From the NCBI GenBank assembly GCA_964019415.1, contig OZ025880.1:7432585-7496584 (forward strand): a DNA stretch of 64,000 bases. Direction: 5' to 3'. The position numbers and the translations under genes are program-made. Shown here piece by piece: positions 1-12,419 of this stretch. Below the pieces are notes generated by a model. It ran no database searches. It saw nothing but the letters and a program-made list of their open reading frames with translations, and had not been told where the DNA came from. Each line of letters opens with the position of its first letter. The first letter of the stretch is position 1. This DNA is from Ianthella basta. Lineage: Eukaryota; Porifera; Demospongiae; Verongiida; Ianthellidae.

Positions 1-1926
1 GAGAGCAGGAAGGATACTCAGGACAAGGCCCTGACCTGTTGGATGTGTCTCTGCTGGTCGCACCCTGAGTGTTGCCTTGAAAGGTGAGGTAGCCCAGTAT
101 CCCCAGCATGCTAAGGAACACCATGCAGGAGAACACAGAGATGTTAGTGGCGATGGCGTAGGTCTTCATTGTCTTGTTCCTCAGGGAGTTGTAGACCAGG
201 AAGATGTTGTGGTGGCACACATAGGCTGAGTGGAGGCAAACTGGAGAGTGGAGTAGTACCTGTTTCCATGTAAGGCTTGGTGCACTACCACTCACCTGTT
301 GCCAGGATTCCGACTGCCGAGAAGACTTCAAAGTTAATGAACCAGGTGCCAACGAACCAGGGTGGTTCGCTGCCATGACAACAAGGTGCACTTGGCTCCA
401 CAATTGTAGTGTCATTCACAACTACAAAGTCGTAGCAGCGTCTGCGGAGGCCAAGCATGTGACCACCACACCAGTAGAGAGGGAGTAGTAGGGTGTGTTG
501 CCATGGTTACAGAGCACTTCACTCACACTGTACAGAACAGAGCAATGATCTCGTACAAAACAATGACTTGAAGGACTGCAATCAGGAACACTGCAATACC
601 TGAGAACTGCATGGGGAGGGAGGAATGGGGGGTACTTCACAGGGGAATCCCCCGACATTCAAAAGCTGTCACCTTCTCAAGGCTGACAATATTCCTTAGT
701 GAGGACACTGGGAGCATCACCAGGAGGATGCAGAGGGTCTTGATGAAGGGAGAATTCACAAGGATGGCGGGTGGGGGGGTGTTGTAAATGGCGACTAACA
801 TGAGGCATGGAAGAGAGACATTTGTACAGTGACACATTAGACTGTAGGTCAGTAACACTCAATCTATTTGTGAGCTACAGAGCACTTGACACACAGCAAG
901 GTATGCAGGTATAGTAAGGGACTCACATATTCCACTGATTATTCCGGTGATTGTATCTCCCACTATTATGATATAAGACACCATTCCTGCACGGAGAAAT
1001 GGAGAGGAGAGGGGGCCCGATGCTCAAGGATGAGTGGCCATGGAGAAAGGATGATGGAGAACCAAAGAGAAATATGGTGTCAAGCAATGGCCAGGCAGTT
1101 GAATTGCACCACTCACCAGAGAATGCCACTACAAACTGCTCAAAGGCAGCTAGGAGATAACCGATCTTCCCAAAGGCCTTCCTCATCACCTCCTGGTATG
1201 AGGAGCAGCCAACAGAGTTGGCAGTTGACACTAAGATGATTAATGTGTACTCTGACATCACACCAATCAGCACCAACAGGACCACGCCCACACTGAACCC
1301 CGCCTCCCTAATAGCTGCAGGAACACCAATAATCCCACTCCCAATAATGGAATTGATTGTGTTGAATGATGCTCCAACCAAACCACTCTCTTTATCGAGA
1401 TCTTGCTTCTTGTGACTAGACTCATCAGATCCTGGCTCTGTGGGATCCTTGCAATTGGAGTCCTATAGGAGATTGAGAAGAGGAACAAGCAACTGCAGTC
1501 TTGACTTAGCTAGTTAAAGCATGGGTCCTTCATGATATAGTTGCACGGTTATGATCGTATATTGCCAGCATATATAGCACAACACTGCATTCACGCCCTC
1601 AACACAACAGTCGTCATGCCATGCACTAGGAAAGAGAACATCTGAACAAGGAACATAGCACAATATATAAAACACACAAGACACGTGAGTGTCAGCCCCG
1701 AAGGCCTGGGTGCCAAAGGCTGAACGAACACCACCACCTTGTCCCAGCGTGCATCTTCCTTGACTACGTATCCTTTATAATATAGCCAAATGCCCTGATT
1801 TGAACACTCCAGCTAGCTTGCTACTTGCTAGCTAATACATAGCTATAGGCAATGGCTTACATTATTGGCACACTGGGCATCGGCCACGTCCTTGTTCGTT
1901 GCCCCTTTGTAACCGACGCTCCCCAT
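1..1926 (-). CDS. SLC38A11-like amino acid transporter, copy A (3' end outside window)
   Basis: This is a multi-pass transporter of the amino acid/auxin permease family, closest in pattern to SLC38A11. Visible exons on the minus strand are 1861-1926, 1117-1462, 927-986, 673-794, 527-606, 296-441 and 64-225, all GT-AG and phase-consistent. Exon 1 starts at the ATG at 1926 and encodes 22 residues. TM1 carries the family signature SIIGSGIIGVPAAIREAGF, and CHHN precedes the later membrane helices. The last exons, encoding the C-terminal helices, lie beyond position 1. Exon and intron lengths match copy B about 4.28 kb away, so this is a direct tandem duplicate. Membrane location and neutral amino acid transport are inferred from the family; substrate and ion coupling cannot be read from sequence. 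Confidence 0.85.
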
Positions 1927-2205
1927 ACTTTCAGGCCGTCAGCGCGCTGTAGGTTGATGGTGTTGTTTGCACATGACGTAGTTAGCCATACGGAGCCGAC
2001 AGTGCCTGCCACCACTAGTTACGTCGCGCCCCAGTAGCCAACACTATCTCACCTACGCACCAAGGGACTAGGCCGACAGTCTGGCCTAACACGATGAGAA
2101 GCGCAGCAACCATGTGTGACGGATTGGCTGTGTGCTGGGCGAGATGCTGGGTGTATCTAGCCAGTACCTACTCCCAAGCAGAAACGGCTCTGGTTAGGTA
2201 TCTTT

Positions 2206-2329
2206 GTGGCCGACTCTGCAGGGCCGCAAGCCGATGGCGAGGTAGAGCTTCTCCCAGCAGACGAAGGCAGCCTGTCTCTGGTGAGACCACGACTGAGACT
2301 GCTACAATGATTGATACCGATTTATTTTG
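2206..2329 (+). pseudogene. Relic of a copy-C-type first exon
   Basis: This stretch is nearly identical to 6780-6903, the first exon and donor of transporter copy C. The initiator ATG is GTG here, and no downstream exons follow before unrelated minisatellite DNA. The donor CTG|GTGAGA is still present at the equivalent place. It looks like the stump of a divergent partner gene that once faced copy A, as copy C still faces copy B. Confidence 0.7.
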
Positions 2330-2529
2330 GGTTAGCTAACCCTCCCAACTCTAGTCAGGAGCTCCTCTGCTGCAGCTCATGACACACACATAGCTACAAT
2401 AATGTAGCAAATGTCTTTATAACTTGGAAAATTCTTCCTAATAAAATTACAGCAATTATTACAGTTATGAATTACACGTACATGTAGTAATGTGTGATTG
2501 AATTGATGGTCTGGTGTCTGCCTGTGTGG

Positions 2530-2930
2530 GTGGGGCCAGTTGTCCCCCCACCCCCCCACCCAGTTGTCCTAGCCCCACCCACCTGTCCGTCAATCCCCCC
2601 CATCTAGGCCCTGCCCATCCTAGCCCCACCCACCTGTCTGCCAGTCCCCTCCCCCCCATCTAGGCCCTGCCCATCCTAGCCCCACCCACCTGTCCACCAG
2701 TTCCCTCTCTCCCATCTAGGCCCCGCCCATCCTAGCCCCACCCACCTGTCTGCCAGTTCCCTCTTCCCCATCTAGGCCCCGCCCATCCTAGCCCCACCCA
2801 CCTGTCCGCCAGTTCCCTCTTCCCCATCTAGGCCCCGCCCATCCTAGCCCCACCCACCTGTCCGCCAGTTCCCTCTCCCCCATCTAGGCCTGGCCCATCC
2901 TAGCCCCACCCACCAGCGGCAGTCCAGACT
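2530..2930. repeat. ~57-bp minisatellite
   Basis: About seven imperfect copies of a unit containing CCACCCACCTGTCCGCCAGT and CCATCTAGGCCCCGCCCATC. It lies between the copy C exon relic and copy B. No gene is visible in 2330-3394: the rest is AT-richer unique DNA with short TAGCTAGC-type runs near 3220-3270. Confidence 0.9.
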
Positions 2931-3394
2931 TGAGGAGCTTTGGCAGTAACAAACAAGGTGCTTGGCTGCTAAGACAGCTCCAGTCTGTAACATCACATTA
3001 CACTTGTCTACTGGCCACGCACTATTCATGCTGCGAGGCAATTCTTATGCGCTTAGCGTATGCCTAGTATAATACACACTCGACAACTTTACCCTGATAA
3101 CTTTGAAGGGCGCTCAGACCTGAGTGGCCAGGGGAGACTGACATATCTCCATGAGGATGATGTACATGGAAATGATGTGGGATGAAATAAGGACAACGTT
3201 TAATCAAATGATCCTAGCTATAGCTAGCTAGCTATGTAGCTATGTGCACGACCAGTGGTTACGCAGGTAGCTAGCTGGTGTAAAGTGATGTGCATGTAAG
3301 TACATGTACATGTACCACATATCAGTATTCACTGACTGTGGAAATACACATAAATATGCTACAGTGCAGACACTGATCTCTGTTCACATGAAGT

Positions 3395-6205
3395 TCACAG
3401 TGTGCTGTTGGCACAGGCTGCTGGCTGGTTGAAGCGGAACACAGCTCCACAGTCACAGCTAGAGGCTGGCGACACAGAGGAGGAGGAGAGGTTGCGAAAT
3501 CCCTCAGAGGGGCAAAGTGTGTCTGCCCATGACATCCTCTCCTCCTCACAGTACAGCTTGGCAGGCACACCTTCAGTGACCACAGCACGGTAGATGGCTG
3601 AACCTGTGCCAATGAACATTGCCAGGAACCCAAAGACCAAAACAGCACAAGCGGTAACTTGCTTCACCCTTGAGAAGACACTCTTCCCCTTGATGAGCTT
3701 GAGGTAAGCAGCTGCTGGGAAGATGAATGCAATAGGAATTGAAGATAAACAGCCCTAAATTGGGAGAGGAGGAGAGTGTGTGTGTGGAGGGGGGGGGGGG
3801 GGGATCATATCAGAACACTACTTTCCCATTCATCCCATCTTGAATCCCTTCTTGCAACCCCAGGTGACTCACTGTGAGGGCCAGGACAACTTCCAGGTTC
3901 TCAGTGGGTATTCCAATTGATGCACTCAAACCAACCAGGAGGAGGGTGAGGAAGATGTGCCTTGGGAGGGACTTCCTGAGAGGTGTGTACAGGAAGTGCT
4001 CCACCCACTGACGCACACGCCCATTCTTCAAATGCACCATCCACCTCCGGGGCACCTCTTGCAAGGCCAACTCCACCACCTAGTTAGGGAAGGACGCAGT
4101 GTTCACTCCAACACTCACCACTTCACTCCACACACACCCAATGCAGTCACCTCTCGTGTCACATGCAGCTCAATGGGGTAGGACAGCATGATGATGAAAG
4201 TGTACATGGCTCTTGCGACATTAGCTGCTGGGTCTTTCTCACAGTAGTTGTTCAGAAGGTCACCTGCGCATGTGGGGAGAGCAGGATGGATACTCAGGAC
4301 AAGACCCTGACCTGTTGGATGTGTCTCTGCTGGTCACACCCTGAGTGTTGCCTTGAAAGGTGAGGTAGCCCAGTATCCCCAGCATGCTGAGGAACACCAA
4401 GGAGGAGAACACAGAGATGTTGGTGGCGATGGCGTAGGTCTTCATTGTCTTGTTCTTCAAAGAGTTGTAGACCAGGAGGATGTTGTGGTGGCACACATAG
4501 GCTGAGTGGAGGCAAACTGGAGAGTGGAGTAGTACCTGTTTCCATGTAAGGCTTGGTGCACTACCACTCACCTGTTGCCAGGATTCCGACTGCTGAGAAC
4601 ACTTCAAAGTTAATGAACCAGGTGCTAACGAACCAGGATAGTTCGCTGCCATGACAACAAGGTGAACTAGGCTCCACAATTGTAGTGCCATTCACAACTA
4701 CAAAGTCGTAGCAGCGTCTGCAGAGGCCAAGCATGTGACCACCACACCAGTAGAGAGGAAGTAGTAGGGTGTGTTGCCATGGTTACAGAGCACTTCACTC
4801 ACACTGTACAGAACAGAACAATGATCTCGTACAAGACAATGACCTGAAGGCCTGCAATCAGGAACACTGCAATACCTGAGAACTGCATGGGGAGGGAGGG
4901 ATGGGGGGGGGGGTACTTCACAGGGAAATCCCTCGACATTCAAAAGCTGTCACCTTCTCAAGGCTGGCAATGTTCCTTAGTGAGGACACTGGGAGCATCA
5001 CCAGGAGGATGCAGAGGGTCTTGATGAAGGGAGGATTCACAAGGATGGCGGGTGGGGGGGTGTTGTAAATGGCGACTAACATGAGGCATGGAAGAGAGAC
5101 ATTTGTACAGTAACACATTAGACTGTAGGTCAGTAACACTCGATCTATTTTGTGAGCTACAGAGCACTTGACACACAGCAAGGTATGCAGGTATAGTAAG
5201 GGACTCACATATTCCACTGATTATTCCGGTGATTGTATCTCCCACTATTATGATATAAGACACCATTGCTGTACGGAGGAATGGAGAGGAGAGGGGGCCC
5301 GACGCTCAAGGATGAGTGGCCATGGAGAAAAAATGATGGAGAACCAAAGAGAAATATGGTGTCAAGCAAAGGCCAGGCAGTTGAATTGTACCACTCACCA
5401 GAGAATGCCACTACAAACTGCTCAAAGGCAGCTAGGAGATAACCGATCTTCCCAAAGGCCTTCCTCATCACCTCCTGGTATGAGGAGCAGCCAACAGAGT
5501 TGGCAGTTGACACTAAGATGATTAATGTGTACTCTGACATCACACCAATCAGCACCAACAGGACCACGCCCACACTGAACCCCGCCTCCCTAATAGCTGC
5601 AGGAACACCAATAATCCCAGCCCCGATAATGGAATTGATTGTGTTAAATGATGCTCCAACCAAACCACTCTCTTTATCGAGATCTTGCTTCTTGTGACTA
5701 GACTCATCAGATCCTGGCTCTGTGGGACCCTCGCAATTGGTGTCCTATAGGAGATTGAGAAGAGGAACAAGCAACCGCAGTCTCGACTTAGCTAGTTAAA
5801 GCATGGGTCCTTCATAATATAGTTTCAAGGTTATGATCGTATATTGCCAGCATAGATAACACAACACTGCATTCACGCCCTCAACACAACAGTCGTCATG
5901 CCATGCACTAGGAAAGAGAACATCTGAACAAGGAACATAGCACAATATATAAAACACACAAGACACGTGAGTGTCAGTCCCGAAGGACTAGGTGCCAAAT
6001 GCTGAACGAACAACAACACCTTGTCACGGCGTGCATGTCTTCCACGACTACGTATCCTTTATAATTAAATGCCCTGAATTGAACACTCCAGCTAGCTTGC
6101 TACTAGCTAGCTAATACATAGCTATAGGCAATGGCTTACATTGTTGGCGCACTGGGCATCAGCGACGTCCTTGTTTGTTGCCGCTTTGTAACTGACGTTC
6201 CCCAT
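3395..6205 (-). CDS. SLC38A11-like amino acid transporter, copy B (complete, 553 aa)
   Basis: The exons are 6140-6205, 5399-5744, 5209-5268, 4954-5075, 4803-4882, 4572-4717, 4340-4501, 4151-4263, 3873-4079 and 3395-3754. All are GT-AG and together form one frame of 554 codons including the stop. The N-terminus is hydrophilic. TM1 has SIIGAGIIGVPAAIREAGF; later landmarks are IVGDT, SLRNIASLEK, CHHN, GYLTFQGNTQGDLLNNYC and LTYPIELHVTRE, which follow the order seen in SLC38A11. The C-terminal tail is rich in Cys and Ser. It is a direct-repeat paralogue of copy A, and it is inverted and head-to-head with copy C. Predicted role is plasma-membrane or lysosomal neutral amino acid transport. No frameshift was seen. 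Confidence 0.88.
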
Positions 6206-6779
6206 ACTTTCAGGCCGTCAGCGCGCTGTAGGTTGATATAGTGTTGTTCGCACATGACGTAGTTAGCTATACGGAGCCGACAGTGCCTGCCACCACTAGT
6301 TACGTCGCGCCCCAGTAGCCAACACTATCTCACCTACGCACCAAGGGACTAGGCCGACAGTCTGGCCTAACACGTTGAGATGCGCAGCAACCATGTGTGA
6401 CGGATTGGCTGTGTGCTGGGCGAGATGCTGGGTGTATCTAGCCAGCACCTACTCCCAAGCAGAAACGGCTCTAGTTGGGTATTTTTGTGCCGTGTCGGTG
6501 CAGGCGAACCTAATTATTAACTTTAGCAGTTAAAACCAATGTGTAAGCTCTAATCAGTTTCGTGAATTACGTAGGCCTATTAATTTAATAGCGACGTATT
6601 ATTAAAATCTTTCGGACGCAGTGCGTGTGTTGCTTAGGGATCAGCTTTGCACTTCATCCTAGATCGGCAGACCTGAAGCAGGTCCTATACTGCACGGTGT
6701 CTATACTGCACGGCGAAGCCAGCGCTGTGTGTGCGGAAATGCCATTCCCGTCCGGAAATATCACTGCTTGCAAATAAAA
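6206..6779. promoter_or_regulatory. Shared divergent promoter region of transporter copies B and C
   Basis: This 574-bp stretch separates the start codons of two head-to-head paralogues and holds no coding exon. The copy B side (to about 6490) is duplicated upstream of copy A at 1927-2205. The 6490-6779 segment is missing there. No TATA box or other core element can be named with confidence. Confidence 0.4.
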
Positions 6780-9673
6780 ATGGCCGACTCTGCAGGGCCG
6801 CAAGCCGATGGCGAGATAGAGCTTCTCCCAGCAGACGAAGGCAGCCTGTCTCTGGTGAGACCACGACTGAGACTGCTACAATGATTGATACTGATTTATT
6901 TTGTCGGCAATTCATATTAAGGGTAACGGGATTTGCTGACTGGCTAGCTGACTGCAACATTTGGAGCCCTAGCTGTTCTGCGTTGTGGGAGGTGGTCATT
7001 GGCTTTATTCTTTGTTTGTGGGAATGTTTATCTTCTACTGTCACCATTAGCTCTATTACTCCTCAATCTGGTAATCACTGAATATGAATATTAAATGTAA
7101 CTGTTGTGTGTGTGTCTCCTCCCCTGTACATGTGGTGTGTGTGTCTGCTGTGCAGGGAGGTGCTCATGGGGGCGCTGTGCTCTATGTGACAGCTGGCCAT
7201 CCCGGGCCGGCAGACCAGCAGGCTAGCCATGGATCTGACGAGACCAGTACAGGAGACGTTGACCTTGAAGATGACCAGCAGCTCATTGAGAACAGCCAGG
7301 AGGCTGATGTTGTAAGCTGTAAATCAATGATTTCCTGTGTGCAGGCTGATATGTCAAATAGCAGTCTTTATTCTCAGGCCACTCTTAGAGCACGGCTTGG
7401 CTGCACTCGGCAAAAGGGGAGTGGCATTGTTGGAGCATCTTTCAACATTATCAATTCCATTGTGGGGGCGGGAATGATTGGAATTCCGGCAGCCATCCGG
7501 GAGGCGGGGTTCAGTACGGGCGTGGTCTTATTGGTACTGGTTGGCTTGTTGACGGACTATACATTGTACATCCTGGTGTCCACTGGTATCGCTGTTAACT
7601 GCTTCTCATACCAGGAGGTGATGAGGAAGGCCTTTGGGAAGATCGGTTATGTTCTAGTAACCATTACTCAATTTGCTTCTCCCTTCTTTGGTGAGTTGGC
7701 AGAACCTCCCTTCATCCTTCCTCTTACCCTCCACCCAGCCTTCACACTTCTCTCCATTCGCCTCTCCAGCAATGGTGGGCTACATTGTGATAGTTGGGGA
7801 CACCATTTCTAGAATAATCAGTGGAATGTGTGAGTCCCTTACTATACCTGCATACCTTGCTGTGTGTCAAGTGCTCTGTAGCTCACAAAATGGAGTGTTA
7901 CTGACCTACAGTCTAATGTGTCACTGTACAAATGTCTCTCTTCCATGCCTCATGTTAGTCGCCAATTACAACACCCCCCCACCCGCCATCCTTGTGAGTC
8001 CTCCCTTCATCAAGACCCTTTGCATCCTCCTGGTGATGCTCCCAGTGTCCTCACTAAGGAACATTGCCAGCCTTGAGAAGGTGACAGCTGTTGAATGTCA
8101 GGGGATTCACCTGTGAAGTACCCCATCCCTCCCTCCCATGCATGCAGTTCTCAGGTATTGCAGTGTTACTGATTGCAGGCCTTCAAGTCATTGTTTTGTA
8201 CGAGATCATTGCTCTGTTCTGTACAGTGTGAGTGAAGTGCTCTGTAACCATGGCAACACACCCTACTACTCCCTCTCTACTGGTGTGGTGGTCACATGCT
8301 TGGCCTCTGCAGACGCTGCTACGACTTTGTAGTTGTGAATGACACTACAATTGTGGAGCCAAGTGCACCTTGTTGTCATGGCAGTGAACCATCCTGGTTC
8401 GTTGGCACCTGGTTCATTAACTTTGAAGTGTTCTCGGCAGTCGGAATCCTGGCATTTGGTGAGTGGTAGAACAGATTACCATAAATAAGCACAATTGATC
8501 TGTTTATTCCACTGGCACTCCTCCACTCAGCCTATGTGTGCCACCACAACATCTTCCTGGTCTACAACTCTTTGAGGAACAAGACAATGAAGACCTACGC
8601 CATCGCCACCAACATCTCTGTGTTCTCCTCCATGGTGTTCCTCAGCATGCTGGGGATACTGGGCTACCTCACCTTTCAAGGCAACACTCAGGGTGTGACC
8701 AGCAGAGACACATCCAACAGGTCAGGGCCTTGTCCTGAGTATCCATCCTGCTCTCCCCACATGTGCAGGTGACCTTCTGAACAACTACTGTGAGAAGGAC
8801 CCAGCAGCTAATGTCGCAAGAGCCATGTACACTTTCATCATCATGCTGACCTACCCCATTGAGCTGCATGTGACACGAGAGGTGACTGCATTGGGTGTGT
8901 GTGTGTGGAGTGAAGTGGTGAGTGTTGGAGTGAACACTGCGTCCTTCCCTAACTAGGTGGTGGAGTTGGCCTTGCAAGAGGTGCCCCGGAGGTGGATGGT
9001 GCATTTGAAGAATGGGCGTGTGCGTCAGTGGGTGGAGCACTTCCTGTACACGCCTCTCAGGAAGTCCCTCCCAAGGCACATCTTCCTCACCCTCCTCCTG
9101 GTTGGTTTGACTGCAGTATTTGGTGTACCTGCTGAGAACCTGGAAGCTGTTCTGGCCATTACAGTGAGTTTTAACAGTGAGTCACCTGGGGTTGCAAGAA
9201 GGGATCAAGTGTAAGACTGACACAGGAAGTACTATAGTCCTGCCCCCTCCCCTCCCCCTCCCCCTCCCCATCCTCCTTCCCTCCCTCTCCCTCTCTCCCC
9301 ACCTTAGGGCTGTCTGACTGCCACTACCATTGCATTCATCTTCCCAGCAGCTCTTTACCTCAAACTCACCGAGAAGAAGGGTGCCTTCTCAAGGGTGAAG
9401 CAAGTTACCGCTTTTGCTATCTTGGTCTTTGGGTTCCTGGTAATGTTCATTGGCACAGGTTCAGCCATCTACCGTGCTGTGGTCACTGAAGGTGTGCCTG
9501 CCAAGCTGTACTGTGAGAAGGAGAGGATGTCATGGGCAGACACACTTTGCCCCTCTGAGGGATTCCGCAACCTCTCCTCCTCCTCCTCTGTGGTGGGGCC
9601 AGCCTCTAGCTGTGACTGTGGAGCTGTGTTCCGCTTCAACCAGCCGGCAGCCTGTGCCAACAGCACACTGTGA
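6780..9673 (+). CDS. SLC38A11-like amino acid transporter, copy C (complete, 599 aa)
   Basis: The exons are 6780-6854, 7156-7311, 7378-7690, 7770-7829, 7959-8080, 8148-8227, 8313-8458, 8531-8692, 8769-8881, 8957-9163 and 9308-9673, giving 600 codons in one frame. The N-terminus is acidic and differs entirely from copies A and B, with two extra 5' exons. The transporter core is the same family (SIVGAGMIGIPAAIREAGF in TM1; AYVCHHN; LTYPIELHVTRE). Introns from about 7830 onward are almost identical to those of copy B in inverted orientation, whereas the first transporter exon is clearly diverged, so the gene is a mosaic. Function by family: amino acid transport; the substrate is not determinable. 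The exon 2/3 boundary (7311/7378) is the least certain splice. Confidence 0.87.
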
Positions 9674-9984
9674 ACTTCATGTGAACAGAGATCAGTGTCT
9701 GCACTGTAGCTCTTTATTGCATGTAATGTAATTGTAACATTGCAGTAAATAATTTTAACAATAATAATTTGTAAATTAATATAAATATTATTATTATCCA
9801 TGGCCACAAGTGCAATTAAGTTGATGGAAGGAATTTTGAAAGCTAAAGCACCCAGTGCAAGTTGTATGCATGCTGCTGATCCGAAGTTCAGGGGAAGGGC
9901 ACCACGTAAGTATTCATATGCCGGCATGTAGTAACATGGGCAACTTGCACCTGACAACGAGCAATGATTGACTAATAGGTTAAC

Positions 9985-10175
9985 TGTGCCCCACTAGCAC
10001 TCCTACTGCATCACTCCTGCACCGGCCCCACTGGCACTCCTACTGCTTCACTCCTGCACTGGCCCCACTGGCACTCCTACTGCGTCACTCCTGCACTGGC
10101 CCCACTGGCACTCCTACTGCGTCACTCCTGCACCGGCCCCACTGGCACTCCTACTGCGTCACTGCTGCACCGGCG
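9985..10175. repeat. ~41-bp minisatellite
   Basis: Four to five copies of a unit reading CACTGGCACTCCTACTGCGT followed by CACTCCTGCACCGGCCC. The surrounding 9674-10680 shows no convincing gene; it is the 3' flank of transporter copy C and intergenic DNA. Confidence 0.85.
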
Positions 10176-10724
10176 TGAGTTAGTTGTGTGACTGTATGGG
10201 TGTGTGAGTGGTTGACAGCACACGTCTACAGCTATATGGCTTCATGTCCCACAGGCACTCTTGCTATGTCCATGAAACTATAAAATTACAATGTAAAGTT
10301 TAATACAATTTGTGAAGGTGAACAAGGTCCCTAATTGACAGGTACCCGAATGCCTTCAATTCCTGTAGTGATAGTAACACCTCCGGCTGTGCAACCACAA
10401 GCAGTTATGGGGATTTCCTGGGGCCATGGTTCAGGAACACCCCTTGTGAAAATGAAAATAAAATAATGCCTAGCACCAGCCAAGCCAAACTAATGGTGAC
10501 CAGTGCTGCAAAGTTGTACGTGAGCTTCATTCAGTGCCACTGTCAGGCCTGTGTGTGCTGAGGGTGCACTAATTAACTTCTGCATGTTTCTTTGCGGCTC
10601 AGCTCAATTGAAACAGGGGCAGTGGCAGCAAGTTGCAGGGGGCCACTCTCTGTGGAATGATAGTTACTTCTTACACTGCACTCAGTGACACAAACTGATT
10701 TTGTCTTTTCCCCTCATTTACCTC

Positions 10725-11880
10725 CCTCCACTTCGGACCCCTCCTCCCTCCTCCCTTCCCTTCGGACCCCTCCTCCCTCCACCTCAGACCCTCCTTCCTC
10801 TTCCCTCCCCTCAGACCCCTCCTCCCTCCCCCTCAGACCCCTCCTTCCTCCTCCCTCCCCCTCAGACCCCTCCTCCCTCCTCCCTCCCCATCAGACCCTC
10901 CTCCCTCCACCTCAAACCCCTCCTCCCTCCTCCCTCCCCCTCGAACCCCTCCTCTCTCCTCCCTCCCCCTTGGACCCCTCCTCCCTTCCCCTCGGACCCC
11001 TCCTCCCTTCCCCTCGGACCCCTCCTCCCTCCACCTCGGACCCCTCCTCCCTCCTCCCTCCCCCTCGGACCCCTCCTCCCTCCACCTCAGACCCTCCTCC
11101 CTCCCCCTCGGACCCCTCCTCCCTCCTCCCTCCACCTCGGACCCCTCCTCCCTCCCCTTCAGACCCCTTCTCCCTCCTCCCTCCACCTCAGACCCTCCTC
11201 CCTCCCCCTCAGACCCTCCTCCCTCCACCTCAGACCCTCCTCTCTCCTCCCTCCACCTCAGACCCCTCCTCCCTCCCCCTCAGACCCTCCTCCCTCCACC
11301 TCAGACCCTCCTCCCTCCACCTCAGACCCTCCTCCCTCCACCTCAGACCCTCCTCTCTCCTCCCTCCACCTCAGACCCCTCCTCCCTCCTCCCTCTCCCT
11401 CGGACCCCTCCTCCCTCCTCCCTCCACCTCGGACCCCTCCTCCCTCCCCTTCAGACCCCTTCTCCCTCCTCCCTCCACCTCACACCCTCCTCCCTCCACC
11501 TCAGACCTTCCTCCCTCCCCCTCAGACCCTCCTCCCTCCCCCTCAGACCCTCCTCCCTCCACCTCAGACCCTCCTCCCTCCACCTCGGACCCCTCCTCCC
11601 TCCTCCTTCCCCCTCGGACCCCTCCTCCCTCCACCTCAGACCCTCCTCCCTCCCCCTCAGACCCTCCTCCCTCTCCCTCAGACTCTCCTCCCTCCTCCAT
11701 CCCCCTCAGACCCTCCTCCCTCCACCTCAGACCCTCCTCCTTCCACCTCAGACCCTCCTCCCTCCACCTCAGACCCTCCTCCCTCCTCCCTCCCCCTCAG
11801 ACCCCTCCTCCTCCTCCCTCCCCCTCAGACCCCTCCTCCCTCCCCCTCAGACCCCTCCTCCCTCCTCCCTCCCCTACCAG
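10725..11880. repeat. Polypyrimidine minisatellite (CCTCCCTCC[A/C]CCTCAGACC)n
   Basis: A 1.15-kb tract almost without purines except in the GA/GGA of each unit. Period is about 19-27 bp with higher-order variants. It is open in two forward frames (Pro/Ser-rich) and in shorter reverse frames (Gly/Glu-rich), as expected for a stop-free repeat, so it is not called a gene. The minus strand has repeated G3 runs that could form quadruplex or triplex DNA. Confidence 0.9.
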
Positions 11881-12189
11881 CTCAAGTGCAGCCACTGATG
11901 ACTGATGTTATCCTATAAAAATGTAAAATGAATAATACAATTAGTTTCCCCTATTTAATAAATTCCTGATTGCATTCACTGTAACTAATTAGTCATTCTT
12001 AGTTTCTTACATCATGCAGGGCCACATTCCAGGCCACTTAGTTGCAGCAATTCTTGTGAAGTGTTAACTCTTGGCTTCATATTCAACCAGCTACTTACGT
12101 ATCTCTCAAATGAACTTTTCACAGTCCCAACAGTGTTGCCACCATGTGTCAGTCTGCTGTTCTAGTCCGCTCTCATCTACGGACCCTGC

Positions 12190-12253
12190 TAGTCTCGCGC
12201 GCCAGCCGTTCCTGTGGGGCAATAGGGGAAATAGGGGCTGGCGCGCGAGACTA
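12190..12253. mobile_element. 64-bp MITE with 18-bp TIRs and a 9-bp target duplication
   Basis: Left end TAGTCTCGCGCGCCAGCC (12190-12207) is perfectly inverted at 12236-12253. The element is flanked by the direct repeat GGACCCTGC at 12181-12189 and 12254-12262. The outermost 8 bp, TAGTCTCG, and the 9-bp duplication length are the same as in the large transposon at 24980-30872. This suggests a non-autonomous relative mobilised by the same transposase. Confidence 0.8.
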
Positions 12254-12419
12254 GGACCCTGCCATAGTGCCACTGGTAGCCCCACCTCCCACAGCAGTTG
12301 TCTCGTCAGACTATCCATCACTGAGCTGTGAAGTGTGCAACATTTTGCTACTTCTGTCCGAGCACCACCTGTGTGAGGCACTGCCAATTCCACCTTGGCA
12401 GGTTAATCCTATTACAGCA

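Noticed and set aside
10685..11918. Pro/Ser-rich reading frames of about 405 codons
   Set aside because: Pure polypyrimidine minisatellite. Two frames encode the same kind of repeat and there is no unique flanking domain, conserved start or splice context.
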